Below are positions 10,599 through 20,301 of a stretch of DNA of 64,000 nucleotides, piece by piece. The notes below the pieces were generated by a model. It worked only from the letters and a program-made list of their open reading frames with translations, did not search any database and was not told the DNA's origin. Positions within the stretch are counted from its first letter, which is position 1. Each line of letters starts with the position of its first letter. The stretch is from Emiliania huxleyi CCMP1516 (taxonomy: Eukaryota > Haptophyta > Isochrysidales > Noelaerhabdaceae). Position numbers and translations under genes: made by a program. The stretch is taken from assembly GCF_000372725.1 (NCBI RefSeq), contig NW_005200507.1, positions 125,653-189,652 of the forward strand, written 5' to 3'.

Positions 10599-10698
10599 NN
10601 NNNNNNNNNNNNNNNNNNNNNNNNNNNNNNNNNNNNNNNNNNNNNNNNNNNNNNNNNNNNNNNNNNNNNNNNNNNNNNNNNNNNNNNNNNNNNNNNNN
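10599..10698. other. Assembly gap (100 Ns)
   Basis: A run of exactly 100 N, so true length is unknown. The flanks are G- and C-homopolymer-rich and could be mis-assembled. No gene is evident between the gap and 11224. Confidence 0.99.
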
Positions 10699-11224
10699 TT
10701 TTTAAAAGGGGGGGGGGAGTGGGGGAAACCCACACGGCCTCCCGGGCAAGAAGCAAACCGGGGGCAAGAAAAAAACCCCTTCCCCCCCGGATAGGGGGCC
10801 CCCCCCCCCCCCCCCCCTCGGCGCCACCCAGGGGAATCGGCCGCCCCGCCTTCCGTGCGGCGCGGCACCCTGGCGCCCCGAGCCCGAGTACCCTCCCCCT
10901 CCCCCCCCCCCTCCTCCCCTTCCCCTGCAATCCCATCTCTGCGAACGCCGGCCGATCCATCTGCGAGCTGCGTGATCCACGCGCACGCTCGCCAAGGGCT
11001 AGGCGCTCTCGCCATCCGCGCACCTCCCCCCCTGGTCGGCGTCCACCGCACGCAACGACAATCCATCCATCCCGATTATGATCCCTTTCCCCGACCCAAC
11101 AAACAAAACAAAAAAAGAAATATATCAAGTGAATTCTTTTTCGCGTGCGAACCGGCCCTCCTGCGCCCGGCCACTCGGTCCTCAACGGCCCTCGCGGATC
11201 CGGGACTTAGCTTTGCGTTGCGTG

Positions 11225-13157
11225 ATGTGGCTCGCCGCCGCATCCACCGCCTCGGCCACCGCCTCAGGGTGCAACGAGACGCAGCGCGGGTGCGCGTGCA
11301 TGACTGGTGAGTGCCGCTTCGCCAGGAGCATCGCCGCGGACGAGGGTGCCTGGATCTTCTGCCTGCACAACCCGCCGCTCTCGCCGCTGCACGCCACTGG
11401 CTCTGCGCTCTTTGCGTTCGTCGAGGCCGAGATCACGTACTCTGGCAAGGCGGAGGTGCACAAGGCGTCCGAAGACACCGAGTTCCTCGACCTGACCCGC
11501 ACCGCCTCGGCCGAGGCGCGCGCGCGGGAGTGGTGCCGCCACCTGGAGGAGGTGAAGTCGTCGTGGTCGTCGCTGCTGCCGTCGTGGAGCGCTGACAAGC
11601 GCACGGATCGCTACTCGTTCTCTCCGCACTACCACTCCTGCCTCGCAGTCTGCCCGCGAGGCGAGGCCGCCGACGTGCAGGTCTCCTTCCGCCGCCGCTC
11701 GCCCTTTGAGCGCGACAGGGCGCGGGCCCGGCCCTCCGCACGAGTCCAGGCTCGGGGAGGCCCCCCCGACCCTTCCCGGCTCCGCGCCCTAGGCGCGCCG
11801 CCCCTCCGCCTACGAGTCTGGCGCAGCAGCGCTGCTGGTCGGGCTGCTGCTGCTCGCCAGCGCGGGCTACCTGGCCCGCTCGACCGCCTTCCACTATGGG
11901 TTCGGGATCGGCGCCTGGATGGCGCTCGGCGTCGCCCTCGTCGCCGTGCTGCTCATACAGCGGACGACGAGCGGCCGCAAGGGCGCGCCTCGCCGCCCTA
12001 GAGGGAGAGGTGGAAGGCACGAGGCGGACTGGTGCGCTCTGCGAGCAGGCGCGACCCTCTCGGCGGCAGCCTTCCTCGGCTGGGGCGGCTGGCTCCTGCG
12101 GTGGGGCAAGGACTACCTCCTCAGCCTGTGGACCTCCTACTCGAAGTAAGCACAAGTACCAAGTACTCGAGGCCCACACCCTCTCCGCGCCTCCGTGGGG
12201 AGACCACCCCCCCCTCTCCCCCCCCTCCTCCCCCCCCACCCCTCCACCCCTCCTCGCCCAACCTCCCGACCGCTCCGCCCCGCCCCTCACCCACCCACAC
12301 CCCACCCCCACCCCTCCAGGTGGGTCCTCGCCTACCTCGGCGTCTTCGGCGTCGTCGGCTACGCGTGGACCTTCTGGCAGCTCCGCGGAGGACGCCTCGA
12401 GCCGTGGAAGGCTAGAGAGAAGCCACCGCCCTCCCCCACCCCGTCCCTCTCCCTCCCCTCCCCCACCCCGTCCCTCCCCCACCCCGTCCCTCCCCCACCC
12501 CGTCCCTCTCCCTCCCCTCCCCCACCCCGTCCCTCCCCCACCCCGCCCCTCCCTCCCCGCCCCGTCCCTCCCTCCCCGCCCCCCCCCCACCGCGGAGCCC
12601 GTCCCGCAACCCAGGCGGGGCTGCTCGAGCGGCTGCTGCGCCTCGGCGCGTGCGGCCTCCTCCTCTGCGCCTTCCACTCTGCCCGCGTCTGCCTCGCCGT
12701 CCTCCTCATCGCCCTCGCCGTCAAGTTCGCGCCGACGGGGCACACGCACCGCGCGAGCCCACGCTTCACCGCCCCGCCGCCGCCGCCCCATACCCTCCCT
12801 CCCTCCGCCGCAGGCTGGGCAGCTCCCTACAGCCGTGGCTCGCGCGCGAGGTGCCGCCCGCGCCGCCGCCGCCCGCCTACCGCGACCGCTACCTCACCGA
12901 GGAGGAGTACAGGCTGCAGGGCCAGCTCACGACCGACCGGGAGCTGCAGGCCGCAATCATCAAGCCACTCCCCGCAGCCCGGCCCGGACAAGCGCCCGCT
13001 CACGCGCCGCCCGCGAGCGCAGGCGCTCTTCGCCTCGCCCGAGGGCCGCCGGTGGCTCACCGCCGCCGCGGGCGACGGCCGGCTGCGGGTCGGCCCGCGC
13101 GAGGGCAGCGGTGGCGGCGACGGCGGCGGCGGCGACAGCAGCGATGAGGACGACTAG
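11225..13157 (+). CDS. NEMP/TMEM194-type nuclear envelope membrane protein
   Basis: Six exons: 11225-11743, 11793-12145, 12320-12410, 12615-12724, 12814-12949 and 13023-13157. They total 1344 nt and give a continuous 447-residue frame, close to the usual NEMP length. The N-terminal lumenal part is Cys-containing. A segment LARSTAFHYGFGIGAWMALG aligns with the NEMP motif where a Tyr-rich turn precedes a membrane helix. Further helices follow (FLGWGGWLLRWGKDYLLSLW, VLAYLGVFGVVGYAWTFW, ACGLLLCAFHSARVCLAVLL). The tail has the family-typical YLTEEEYRLQGQLTTDRELQ, then ALFASPEGRRWL, and an acidic end. The intron starting at 12411 (AAG|GC) and the one at 12950 (CAG|GC) have GC donors. NEMP proteins act at the inner nuclear membrane with Ran and emerin in animals; that role here is inference. 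The family call rests on motif order. Confidence 0.75.
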
Positions 13158-13490
13158 GGGCGCCGAGGGGGAGGGCGGGCGGCGACAGGGTTATTGCCTT
13201 TTTATGATTGCGGCGTGGCGCCGGGAGGCGCGGCAGCGCGAGCCCGAGCGCGCGCCACACGCACACCGGGGTAGGGGTGGTTATCTGCCGTGCCCGCCGG
13301 TTCACGTGCCTATTTGTGTGGCGGTCCCAGATTTGTGTTTGTCGTCTGCTATGTGCTATAGTGCTAAGGCTACCAGGTAGTATCTTATCTTTTGATACGA
13401 CGCGCGGGAAAATCAAAATGAGAGCGTCCTCTAGAGGGTGTGGATCGGGTGAGTTGACGGAAATTCAGGGACCCGCGACCCACTTCCTGA
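13158..13490. other. No gene seen
   Basis: 3' flank of the NEMP-like gene. It holds short arginine-rich open frames only, and a locally lower GC at 13370-13430. Confidence 0.4.
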
Positions 13491-13496
13491 GCCCTG

Positions 13497-13830
13497 GCTG
13501 TCAGGCTGTCAGGTGCTGACTGCTGTCAGGTGATCTGTCGGGCTGTCGGGCAGCTGTCAGGCACTGTCAGGTGCCTCTGTCAGACCAGCTGTCAGGTGCT
13601 GTCAGTGCTGTCGGGTGCTGTCGGGTGCGTGTCTGACAGTCGAGGGGATCTGTAGCTGTCGGGTGCTGTCGGAGCTGTCGGGTGTTGCTGTCAGACGCTG
13701 TCGGGGAGCTGTCGGAGCTGACAGGCTGCTGCTGCTGTCAGACGTTGGGCTGTTGCTGTCAGGTGCTGTCAGGTGGTGCTGTCGGGGTGCTGTCAGGCTC
13801 TGACACACACCAGCCACACTTATGACACTA
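13497..13830. repeat. Degenerate CTGTCAGGTG/CTGTCGGG minisatellite
   Basis: Dozens of imperfect units built on GCTGTC(A/G)G with variable 2-6 base spacers. The same word family reappears at 14255-14385. The interval between (13831-14130) holds no gene I can support. Confidence 0.8.
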
Positions 13831-14130
13831 TCAAGAGGAGACCAGCAGGACTCTACTGGCGGCTACGCAGCTGCCCCCCTCCTACGGCGTGATCACGCCG
13901 GCGGCGGCGACCGCCTGGGGAGCGCAGATGGCGGCGCAGGCGCAGGCGGCGGCGGCGGCACAGACGGCGGTGGCCACCCCCACCCAGACGCCGTAGGCAT
14001 ATGGCTGTAGGGCCCCAGAAGGCTAGCTGGTAGCTTCATTTGTAGTAGCACAGCCGCCGGTGATAGAGAAGGGGTCCGCAGAGGTGGGGCGGGAGGGTTG
14101 AAAGAGAGACCCATGACCATCCCATGACTA

Positions 14131-14166
14131 CATGGACATGGACATGGACATGGACATGGACATGGA
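14131..14166. repeat. CATGGA hexamer microsatellite
   Basis: Six tandem units of CATGGA. Confidence 0.9.
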
Positions 14167-14254
14167 CCACACTCACATGTCTTTGCATGTAATTTTGTTA
14201 CACCCTCATGGGGCACAAGAAAGAGGCTCTACGGGGTCTGTGTACGGTCTGTGC

Positions 14255-14385
14255 TGCTGTCGGGCTGTCAGCGCTGCTGTCAGACCACTGTGTGCTGTCG
14301 GGCTGTCGAAAGTGCTGTCAGCGCTGTCAGGCTGTCGGGCACTGTCAGGCGCTGTCCGGGGTTGCTGTCAGGCTGTCAGACCAGG
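14255..14385. repeat. Second cluster of the CTGTCAGG minisatellite
   Basis: Same degenerate GCTGTC(A/G)G words as at 13497-13830, again without coding signal. Confidence 0.75.
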
Positions 14386-14798
14386 GCTCAGCCCACTTCC
14401 GCCACAGACGCGAGACGGTCCCGCGCCTCGCCGCTCTTGTAAGACCGTCAGGGGCGGCGACCCCCCCATCTACAGATGATATGCGCATCTTGAGGGGACA
14501 AGGGTAAGTAGGGTATAAAGTATCCGTACGGCACGAATGGCTGGTTATACTGGGGTACATTAGGAAGTCAGCGCCATACTGCCATACCTGACAAGGACTC
14601 ACACTGTGGTAGGGCCAGGTATCCGTACTGCTGTAGCAGTGCCCAGTGCGCCCGGTACCCGGATACCGGCGTCCGGCCTCCTCGTACTGCAATACTGCGA
14701 GAGGGGCGGCACAATACTGCCATACCTCCCACACACAAGTGTCGAAGTATGGCGAAGCATGCATACTTCAATACCACAGACTTCGCCGCTTGTACGCG

Positions 14799-14956
14799 GA
14801 TACTGCAGATACTGCAGATACTGCAGATACTGCAGATACTGCAGATACTGCAGATACTGCAGATACTGCAGATACTGCAGATACTGCAGATACTGCAGAT
14901 ACTGCAGATACTGCAGATACTGCAGATACTGCAGATACTGCAGATACTGCAGATAC
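14799..14956. repeat. 9-bp minisatellite array 1 (GATACTGCA)
   Basis: About 17.5 near-perfect head-to-tail copies. The unit is a multiple of three with no stop in any frame, so all six frames are open and give repeats such as ILQ, YCR, DTA, ICS and LQY. These frames are artefacts of the unit. Confidence 0.95.
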
Positions 14957-15517
14957 GGGTGGGTGCCGATTGCGCTATACAACAGCGGCTGCGGCACCCC
15001 ACAGCCTCGGTGGAACAGCTGCCAAAAGCAGAATATGCACTATTACGAGGGGGGTGTGGCATCTCTTGCGAGTCTCGCGAGGGGCGCCTACTAACCTCGC
15101 TTGCGAGGGGCGTGTGGCATGTCTTGCGGGGCTCGTGAGGGGCGCCTGCCAACCTCGCTTCGTCGAAGCGGCGCTTCGTACACACAACCACCCTGCCGCA
15201 ACCGTCGCCGGCGCGCGACACGTTCCCGTCGGCCGGACTGTCCTCGTCGAGTGTGTGTCGCCAACCAAGGCGGGACGCACTCAGGGACGGTGCCGACGAG
15301 ACGTGAGCCACGGTTGCGTGCAGACATGATTGCGTCACCTGGTGGGTCGCGGCGACACACGCGCTCAGGAGTGCAAGCTTGAACTTTGCAGGCATTGGCC
15401 GCCGCTGCCGGTACAGTGCATCCTGGCAGAGCCAGCGCGGCGGCGGCAGATCTGGGCTGCGGGGGTGGTGCTGCCACACCCCACCCGCCTGTTGCCACAG
15501 ACGACCCGGATACCGCG

Positions 15518-15633
15518 GATACTGCAGATACTGCAGATATTGCAGAATACCGCAGATACTGCAGATACTGCAGATACTGCAGATACTGCAGATACTGCAG
15601 ATACTGCAGATACTGCAGATACTGCAGATACTG
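15518..15633. repeat. 9-bp minisatellite array 2 (GATACTGCA)
   Basis: About 13 copies of the same unit as array 1, with one diverged unit near the start (GATATTGCA GAATACC). The 560 bp between the arrays hold no supported gene. They are rich in the parent words GATAC, GTATC and TACTGC. Confidence 0.95.
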
Positions 15634-16429
15634 GAGCGCGCCCCCGAGATACCTGGTTACTTGGGGGGGTTGCGGGACCACGTAAGGAGTGGTATCCCTG
15701 TACCCATACTTGCGGGTGTGACCGCCGCTACCTGTGTACTTGAGACGAGTTGCAACATACTGCCATATGTGCGTCTCAAACTCCCCATACCAGCATACGT
15801 CTAGCTATGCGTCTACGAAGTATCTTTAAGTACCAGCGTATGCCTACCTGGCGCAACAGCAGGATTTACCTGCCTACCCCGAAGATGGAAATAGATACCC
15901 CGATACGTTCATACCTCACGCATACCCTACTTCCCCCTGTCCCCTGAGATAATATGCATCTAAGAAGATGCGCCCTACTTGGACTGCGAGTAATGGACAT
16001 CTCTACCCAAGACCAGTAGATCGTTGGGGTAGAGATAGTGATCTGTGATCTGTAAGGGTCCGCCCGCAGGCGCATTTTGTATACCGAGGCGGTGCCCGGT
16101 GCCGAACCTGTCGGACCTTTAGACAGCATTGTAGATCCCTGGGTGATGGAGAGGGCGGTCTGTCGGCGCCAAACCACATCCCACCGAGGTGGGCAGGTTC
16201 CACGCGTTCCAACCGTGATCCAGACCGCCCCGTTGGAGGTAGACCGCTCGTCTAGCCAATCAGCCTTAAGCGAGCGGCCTGGCCGTTGGAATGGCCGAGT
16301 TTGGTGGACTTGCGTCCTCGCATCGGTCGTGATCACAAGCATGGTTACAATTCAAGATTAAGACTGGCGGATCTCTCACACGGACACGCCCAAGTCTCGC
16401 CAGTAGATCCCTCCTGTGTCCGGTTCCCC
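15634..16429. other. No gene seen
   Basis: Mixed-composition DNA, less GC-rich than the genes, with no convincing frame, RNA or element boundary. Confidence 0.4.
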
Positions 16430-16760
16430 ATTCAAGACTAAGATCGAAGATTGAGATTGTGGATTGCAGATCGCTGAGCAGCAACAACGGGCCAAAATGT
16501 GGAGACAGGAGATGGAGAATGCAGATTGTAGATCCTAGCGCCCAGCCATCCGCCCCAGATGTGAGATCGAAGATTGAAAATGGAGGTCGTAGATTGCTGC
16601 CGGCGGCGACAGTGGCCAAGTAGAAGATTGGAGATTGGAGATGAGAGCGATGGTCAGTGTGAATGAATCCATAGCGCATCTCCTTGAAGGTTCGAGCCCC
16701 CCCGCCCCTCCCCCGGCCCCCGAATCGAGATTGGAGATTGGAGATGGAGATCGGAGATCC
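16430..16760. repeat. GATTG/GAGAT-rich simple repeat zone
   Basis: Repeated words such as AGATTGGAGATTGGAGAT and AGATCGAAGATTGA over 330 bp, directly before the foldback element. Confidence 0.6.
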
Positions 16761-16905
16761 AGGGCGGTCTGCAAACACGGAGCGCGCTGCGCGGCGCGCG
16801 CGGTCTACGCCGAACTGGGGGCGGTATCGTGGTTCACGCTGCCAACTCGGCAAACAAGTTCGCCGTAGACCGCGCGCGCAGCGCGCTCCGTTTGCAGACC
16901 GCCCT
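16761..16905. repeat. Foldback element / large hairpin
   Basis: Arms of about 49 bp: AGGGCGGTCTGCAAAC at the left edge and its complement ending GCAGACCGCCCT at the right. They flank a loop of about 45 bp. The arms themselves contain GCGCGC palindromes. This could be a MITE or foldback transposon remnant; no target duplication is obvious. Confidence 0.75.
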
Positions 16906-17021
16906 GGCGGACTCGTTTACACTTCCAAGCTCAAGCCAGGCGCCGCAGGCCATAAAGAGGAGCGCAGATTAAAATGGCGCCGCAGGCTCCCCGGGCCGTC
17001 CGCGCTATTAGGCTGAACAAG

Positions 17022-17440
17022 GTTTTCCTCTCGCACCCCGTCTCTTTTCCTTTCCTTTTTTCTCTGCAGCACCCTCTCTTTTCCTCTCTATTTTCCCGGG
17101 AAAACCATCAAATTTTCCGGGCTCTGAGCCGAGTCTGAGGCTGGTTTGGGCCCAAATGCCAAAATCAGCCAAATCGGCAAAATACCGGGTATTTTGCGGG
17201 TATACCTGGAAAACCCCGGGTATACCTGGAAAATATCCTGCGACCGCCTGGGTATCGTGCCGATTTCCTCAATTTTGCGTCAGATTTTGCCCCAGACCAG
17301 CTCTCAGACTCAGTCTCAGGGAAACTCGCGAGTTTCCAGAATGGAGCACCAAACACCCTCTGTTTTCCCTGGAAATTTCCGGAAACGCAAAGTGCTGGGG
17401 ACCCTCTGTTTTCCTTTTTGTTTGCCGGGAAAGCTTGTGC
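17022..17440 (+). repeat. Dispersed element A, copy 1
   Basis: About 400 bp homologous, in reverse orientation, to 26957-27369. Shared landmarks are the CCTCTCGCACCCCGTCTC left edge, a TTTTCCTTTC tract, CCCGGGAAAA, the TACCCGGTATTTTGC-type palindromic words, and GTTTTCCTTTTTGTTTG at the right edge. It carries no coding sequence. It lies just upstream of the CTL gene. Confidence 0.8.
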
Positions 17441-17671
17441 AGGCCAATACCGCGCACAGAACCTTTATCCCCCCCCCAATTACTCCCGTAACTCAAAAAA
17501 CGATCTGGGTTAGTTAGCAATCAACCACTGCACCCTCCTCTTTTCACTTAGCACCTTGCGATCGTTGCCCCTGAAAAAGAAAGAAAACGGACAAAAGCAC
17601 CCACGATTTCTTCCAAACCCGCGCCCGCTTTGAGCGGGAGGGCGGCTCCTGTGACGCTCATTGCTGAGCAC

Positions 17672-19996
17672 ATGGCGAAGATGGGCGGAGACGCGGTCTA
17701 CGCGAAGCGCTCCGACCGCGGCTGCACGGATGTGCTCTGCCTGCTCCTGCTGCTCGCCACCTGGGGTGCGATGATCTCCGTCACCGTCATGTCGGTGATC
17801 AAGGAGCCCGACATCGTCAACATCCTGAGGTACCCGCGGGACGAGTATGGACAGTTCTGCGGGCAGCCCGGCTCGGCGACGGAGGACCTGCCGCGTGCGC
17901 TGTACCCGACGCTCGACGCTGACTTTGCGAGCCAGGTGGCCGAGGCCAGCAGCCTTCCATTCTGGGAGTACTACAAGCTCAAATTCACGTCGATCTGCGT
18001 CGCCGAGTGCCCAGACGGCCTGTCGCTCTCCGAGTCCGCCCTGGGCGTGTACGGCGGCGCGGACTACCCCACCGGAGACGCCGTCAAGGACGATTCCAGT
18101 TGGAACTACACCACGCCCGAGTTTACCTACACCTTCCGCACGGCCAACCTGTACGGGCGCTGCCTCCCTCTCGGCAACACCTTTGCGGCGCCCGAGCAGG
18201 TTCTGTGCGTCTCTCCCAACTGCTCGTATGCCATGAGCGCGCTCGCCATCAACGTGACCGAGTGCGCCGTGATCCCGTCGCGAGCCGACGAGCGCGAGAC
18301 GTGGGAGGTGTGCGCCGAGGACACCGGCAGCGCCGTCTGCGACGCGCAGGAGAAGGCGTGCGAGGTTGCGGTGCGGGTCGAGACGGCGCAGACCTTCCTC
18401 CCGGCCGACGGCGACGAGACGACGGACGCGCTCACGCGCAAGCTTGCGCAGTACGTCGCGCTCACGCTGCGCATGTGGGACTCCATCGCCGCCTCGTGGC
18501 GGGTCGTGCTGGCGCTTGGCGTGGCGCTGCCGGTGGCGCTCGGCTTCATCTACGCGGTGCTGCTCTCCCTCTTCGCGGGCGTGGTGATCTGGTCGCTGCT
18601 CGCGCTGCTGCTCGGCGGCATGGTCCTGCTCTCCGCCATCCTGTGCGTGCACGCCGGCTGGCTCGACGTCCCAACCGACGCGTACTCCACCTTTGAGGAC
18701 GCCCTCGGCGCCGTCGCCAGCAACGACACCGCCGCCATCGCGTCCGCGCAGGCGGAGTCGCTGCTCGTGCCGGCCGGCTCGCTGTCCAAGGACTGGTACG
18801 TCGTCTTTGCCGTCCTCTCCATCGCGGCCACGCTGGTCATGCTGCTCTGGTTCTGCGCCTCGTGGCGCGCCATCCGCAGGGCAGTGGCCATCACCGAGGA
18901 GGCGACGAAGGTCTTCTCGACGCTGCCGTCGCTCATGATCTGGCCGTTCGTCGAGCTCGGCTTCCAGGCCGCCTGGCTCGTGTACGGCGTCTTCGGCCTC
19001 GCGGTCATCTCCTACCCGCCCGTCTGGGGAGGCGGCTCGACCACCACACTGCTCGCCCTCGCGCACGTCGCCGGCACGCTGTGGGCGATCCAGTTCATCA
19101 AGGCGTGCGACTACACCACGATGGCCGCCGCGGTCGCCTACTGGTTCGTCACCACCAACGTGGAGAAGGACGGCTGCTGCGGCGCCGCAAAGTGTTGCCG
19201 CGGCTGGTCCTCCGGCCTCGGCTTCCCAAAGCTGCTCGACGCCGCCTGGACCGTGTCCACGCGCCACCTCGGCTCGCTCGCGTTTGGCTCCGCCTGCATC
19301 ACCATTTGCCAGCTGCTCCGGCTCGTGCTGTACGCGGTCCACGCGGCCACCAAGCAGACGAAGGCGGACCGCAACTTCCTCGTCCGCTTCCTCTTCAAGT
19401 GCGCCATGTGCGCCCTCTGGTGCCTCGAAAAGTGTGTCGAGTTTGTGTCGTACTATGCGTACGTGCACATCGCCATCGACGGCACGAGCTTCTGCGTCGC
19501 CTGCCGAGACACGTTTGGGCTGATCGTTAAGTACCCGGCGCAGACCGCGATCAACTCGCTCGTCAAGCGGCTGCTCTGCGGCGTGCTGCTCGGCCTCTCC
19601 ACCCCCTTCCTCGCCTCCGCCTGTTGCTTCCTCTACCTCGACTCGCTCGACGACTTCACGGCGAGCCACTCGCCGCTCTACTCCGCCGCCGCCGTGTTTG
19701 TCATCGCGTGGTTCGTCGCGTCGGGCATCTCCAACGTCTTCGAGGCCATCCTCGACACCGTCTACCTCTGCGCCTTCCAGGACATGGACCAGAACTCGCC
19801 GCCGCGCTACCTCTCCGCCTCGATGCGCTCTGCGCTCGGCATCGACGCTGCGAGCGAGGAGGCGGGAGGCTCGGCCGAGTACTTCAAGAAGGCGTCAGAC
19901 CGTCACCAGCAGGCCGGAGGGGCGGTGCCGGTGGCCAGGGAGGACGGCCAGCCCCCGATGCGTGCGATCTCGACCAGCGACGGCATCCGCGCGTGA
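17672..19996 (+). CDS. Choline transporter-like protein (CTL/SLC44 family)
   Basis: Intronless, 774 residues, in the usual CTL size range. I chose the Met of MAKMGGDAVYAKRSDRGCTD over an upstream non-ATG extension. The architecture fits the family: a short cytosolic N-terminus, TM1 (LCLLLLLATWGAMISVTVMS), a large Cys-rich extracellular loop with Asn-glycosylation sequons (NYT, NCS, NVT), then about nine further helices. The conserved C-terminal CTL block is present: KCVEFVSYYAYVHIAIDGTS, then FCVACRDTFGLIVKYP, and later SNVFEAILDTVYLCAFQDMD, which matches the family's acidic signature. Expected role is choline or ethanolamine transport at a membrane; substrate is not shown by the sequence. 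It is convergent with the RCC1 gene. It is the longest uninterrupted real frame here after the zinc-finger gene, and it lacks the intronic repeats that fill its neighbours. Confidence 0.93.
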   Translation: MAKMGGDAVYAKRSDRGCTDVLCLLLLLATWGAMISVTVMSVIKEPDIVNILRYPRDEYGQFCGQPGSATEDLPRALYPTLDADFASQVAEASSLPFWEYYKLKFTSICVAECPDGLSLSESALGVYGGADYPTGDAVKDDSSWNYTTPEFTYTFRTANLYGRCLPLGNTFAAPEQVLCVSPNCSYAMSALAINVTECAVIPSRADERETWEVCAEDTGSAVCDAQEKACEVAVRVETAQTFLPADGDETTDALTRKLAQYVALTLRMWDSIAASWRVVLALGVALPVALGFIYAVLLSLFAGVVIWSLLALLLGGMVLLSAILCVHAGWLDVPTDAYSTFEDALGAVASNDTAAIASAQAESLLVPAGSLSKDWYVVFAVLSIAATLVMLLWFCASWRAIRRAVAITEEATKVFSTLPSLMIWPFVELGFQAAWLVYGVFGLAVISYPPVWGGGSTTTLLALAHVAGTLWAIQFIKACDYTTMAAAVAYWFVTTNVEKDGCCGAAKCCRGWSSGLGFPKLLDAAWTVSTRHLGSLAFGSACITICQLLRLVLYAVHAATKQTKADRNFLVRFLFKCAMCALWCLEKCVEFVSYYAYVHIAIDGTSFCVACRDTFGLIVKYPAQTAINSLVKRLLCGVLLGLSTPFLASACCFLYLDSLDDFTASHSPLYSAAAVFVIAWFVASGISNVFEAILDTVYLCAFQDMDQNSPPRYLSASMRSALGIDAASEEAGGSAEYFKKASDRHQQAGGAVPVAREDGQPPMRAISTSDGIRA

Positions 19997-20301
19997 GCGG
20001 GGCCGCGCGAAAAGCAACTCTCGGACGCTGCTTTCCCATGGCGCTCGAGTCCCATGGTACATCACACTAATCACTATCAGCTGGAGTCGTACGTACGTGT
20101 TAAGTAGCATGGAGAACACGCCGACATCTGTCAGAGACCGATCTGTGTAAGACGACGCGCGCGCAACACGCGCATGTGTTTTCAGTATCAATATATTGCG
20201 GTGTGGCGCGCGCGTGGGGGGGGATGTAAAGACTAAAGAGGTGTTCCTCTGGGCCCATCACTGCCCTCGTCCGGTGCGTTGAGGGCCCGGCCGCGACCGA
20301 C
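19997..20301. other. Convergent 3' intergenic spacer
   Basis: Separates the 3' ends of the CTL and RCC1 genes. It contains short AT-richer stretches (20080-20190), probably both 3' UTRs. No gene. Confidence 0.5.

Noticed and set aside
10401-11185. Minus-strand frames running through the N gap
   Set aside because: They exist only because N codons are not read as stops.
14568-15479. Long frames with ICS, LQY, DTA and YCR repeats
   Set aside because: They are the six readings of one 9-bp satellite unit without stops.
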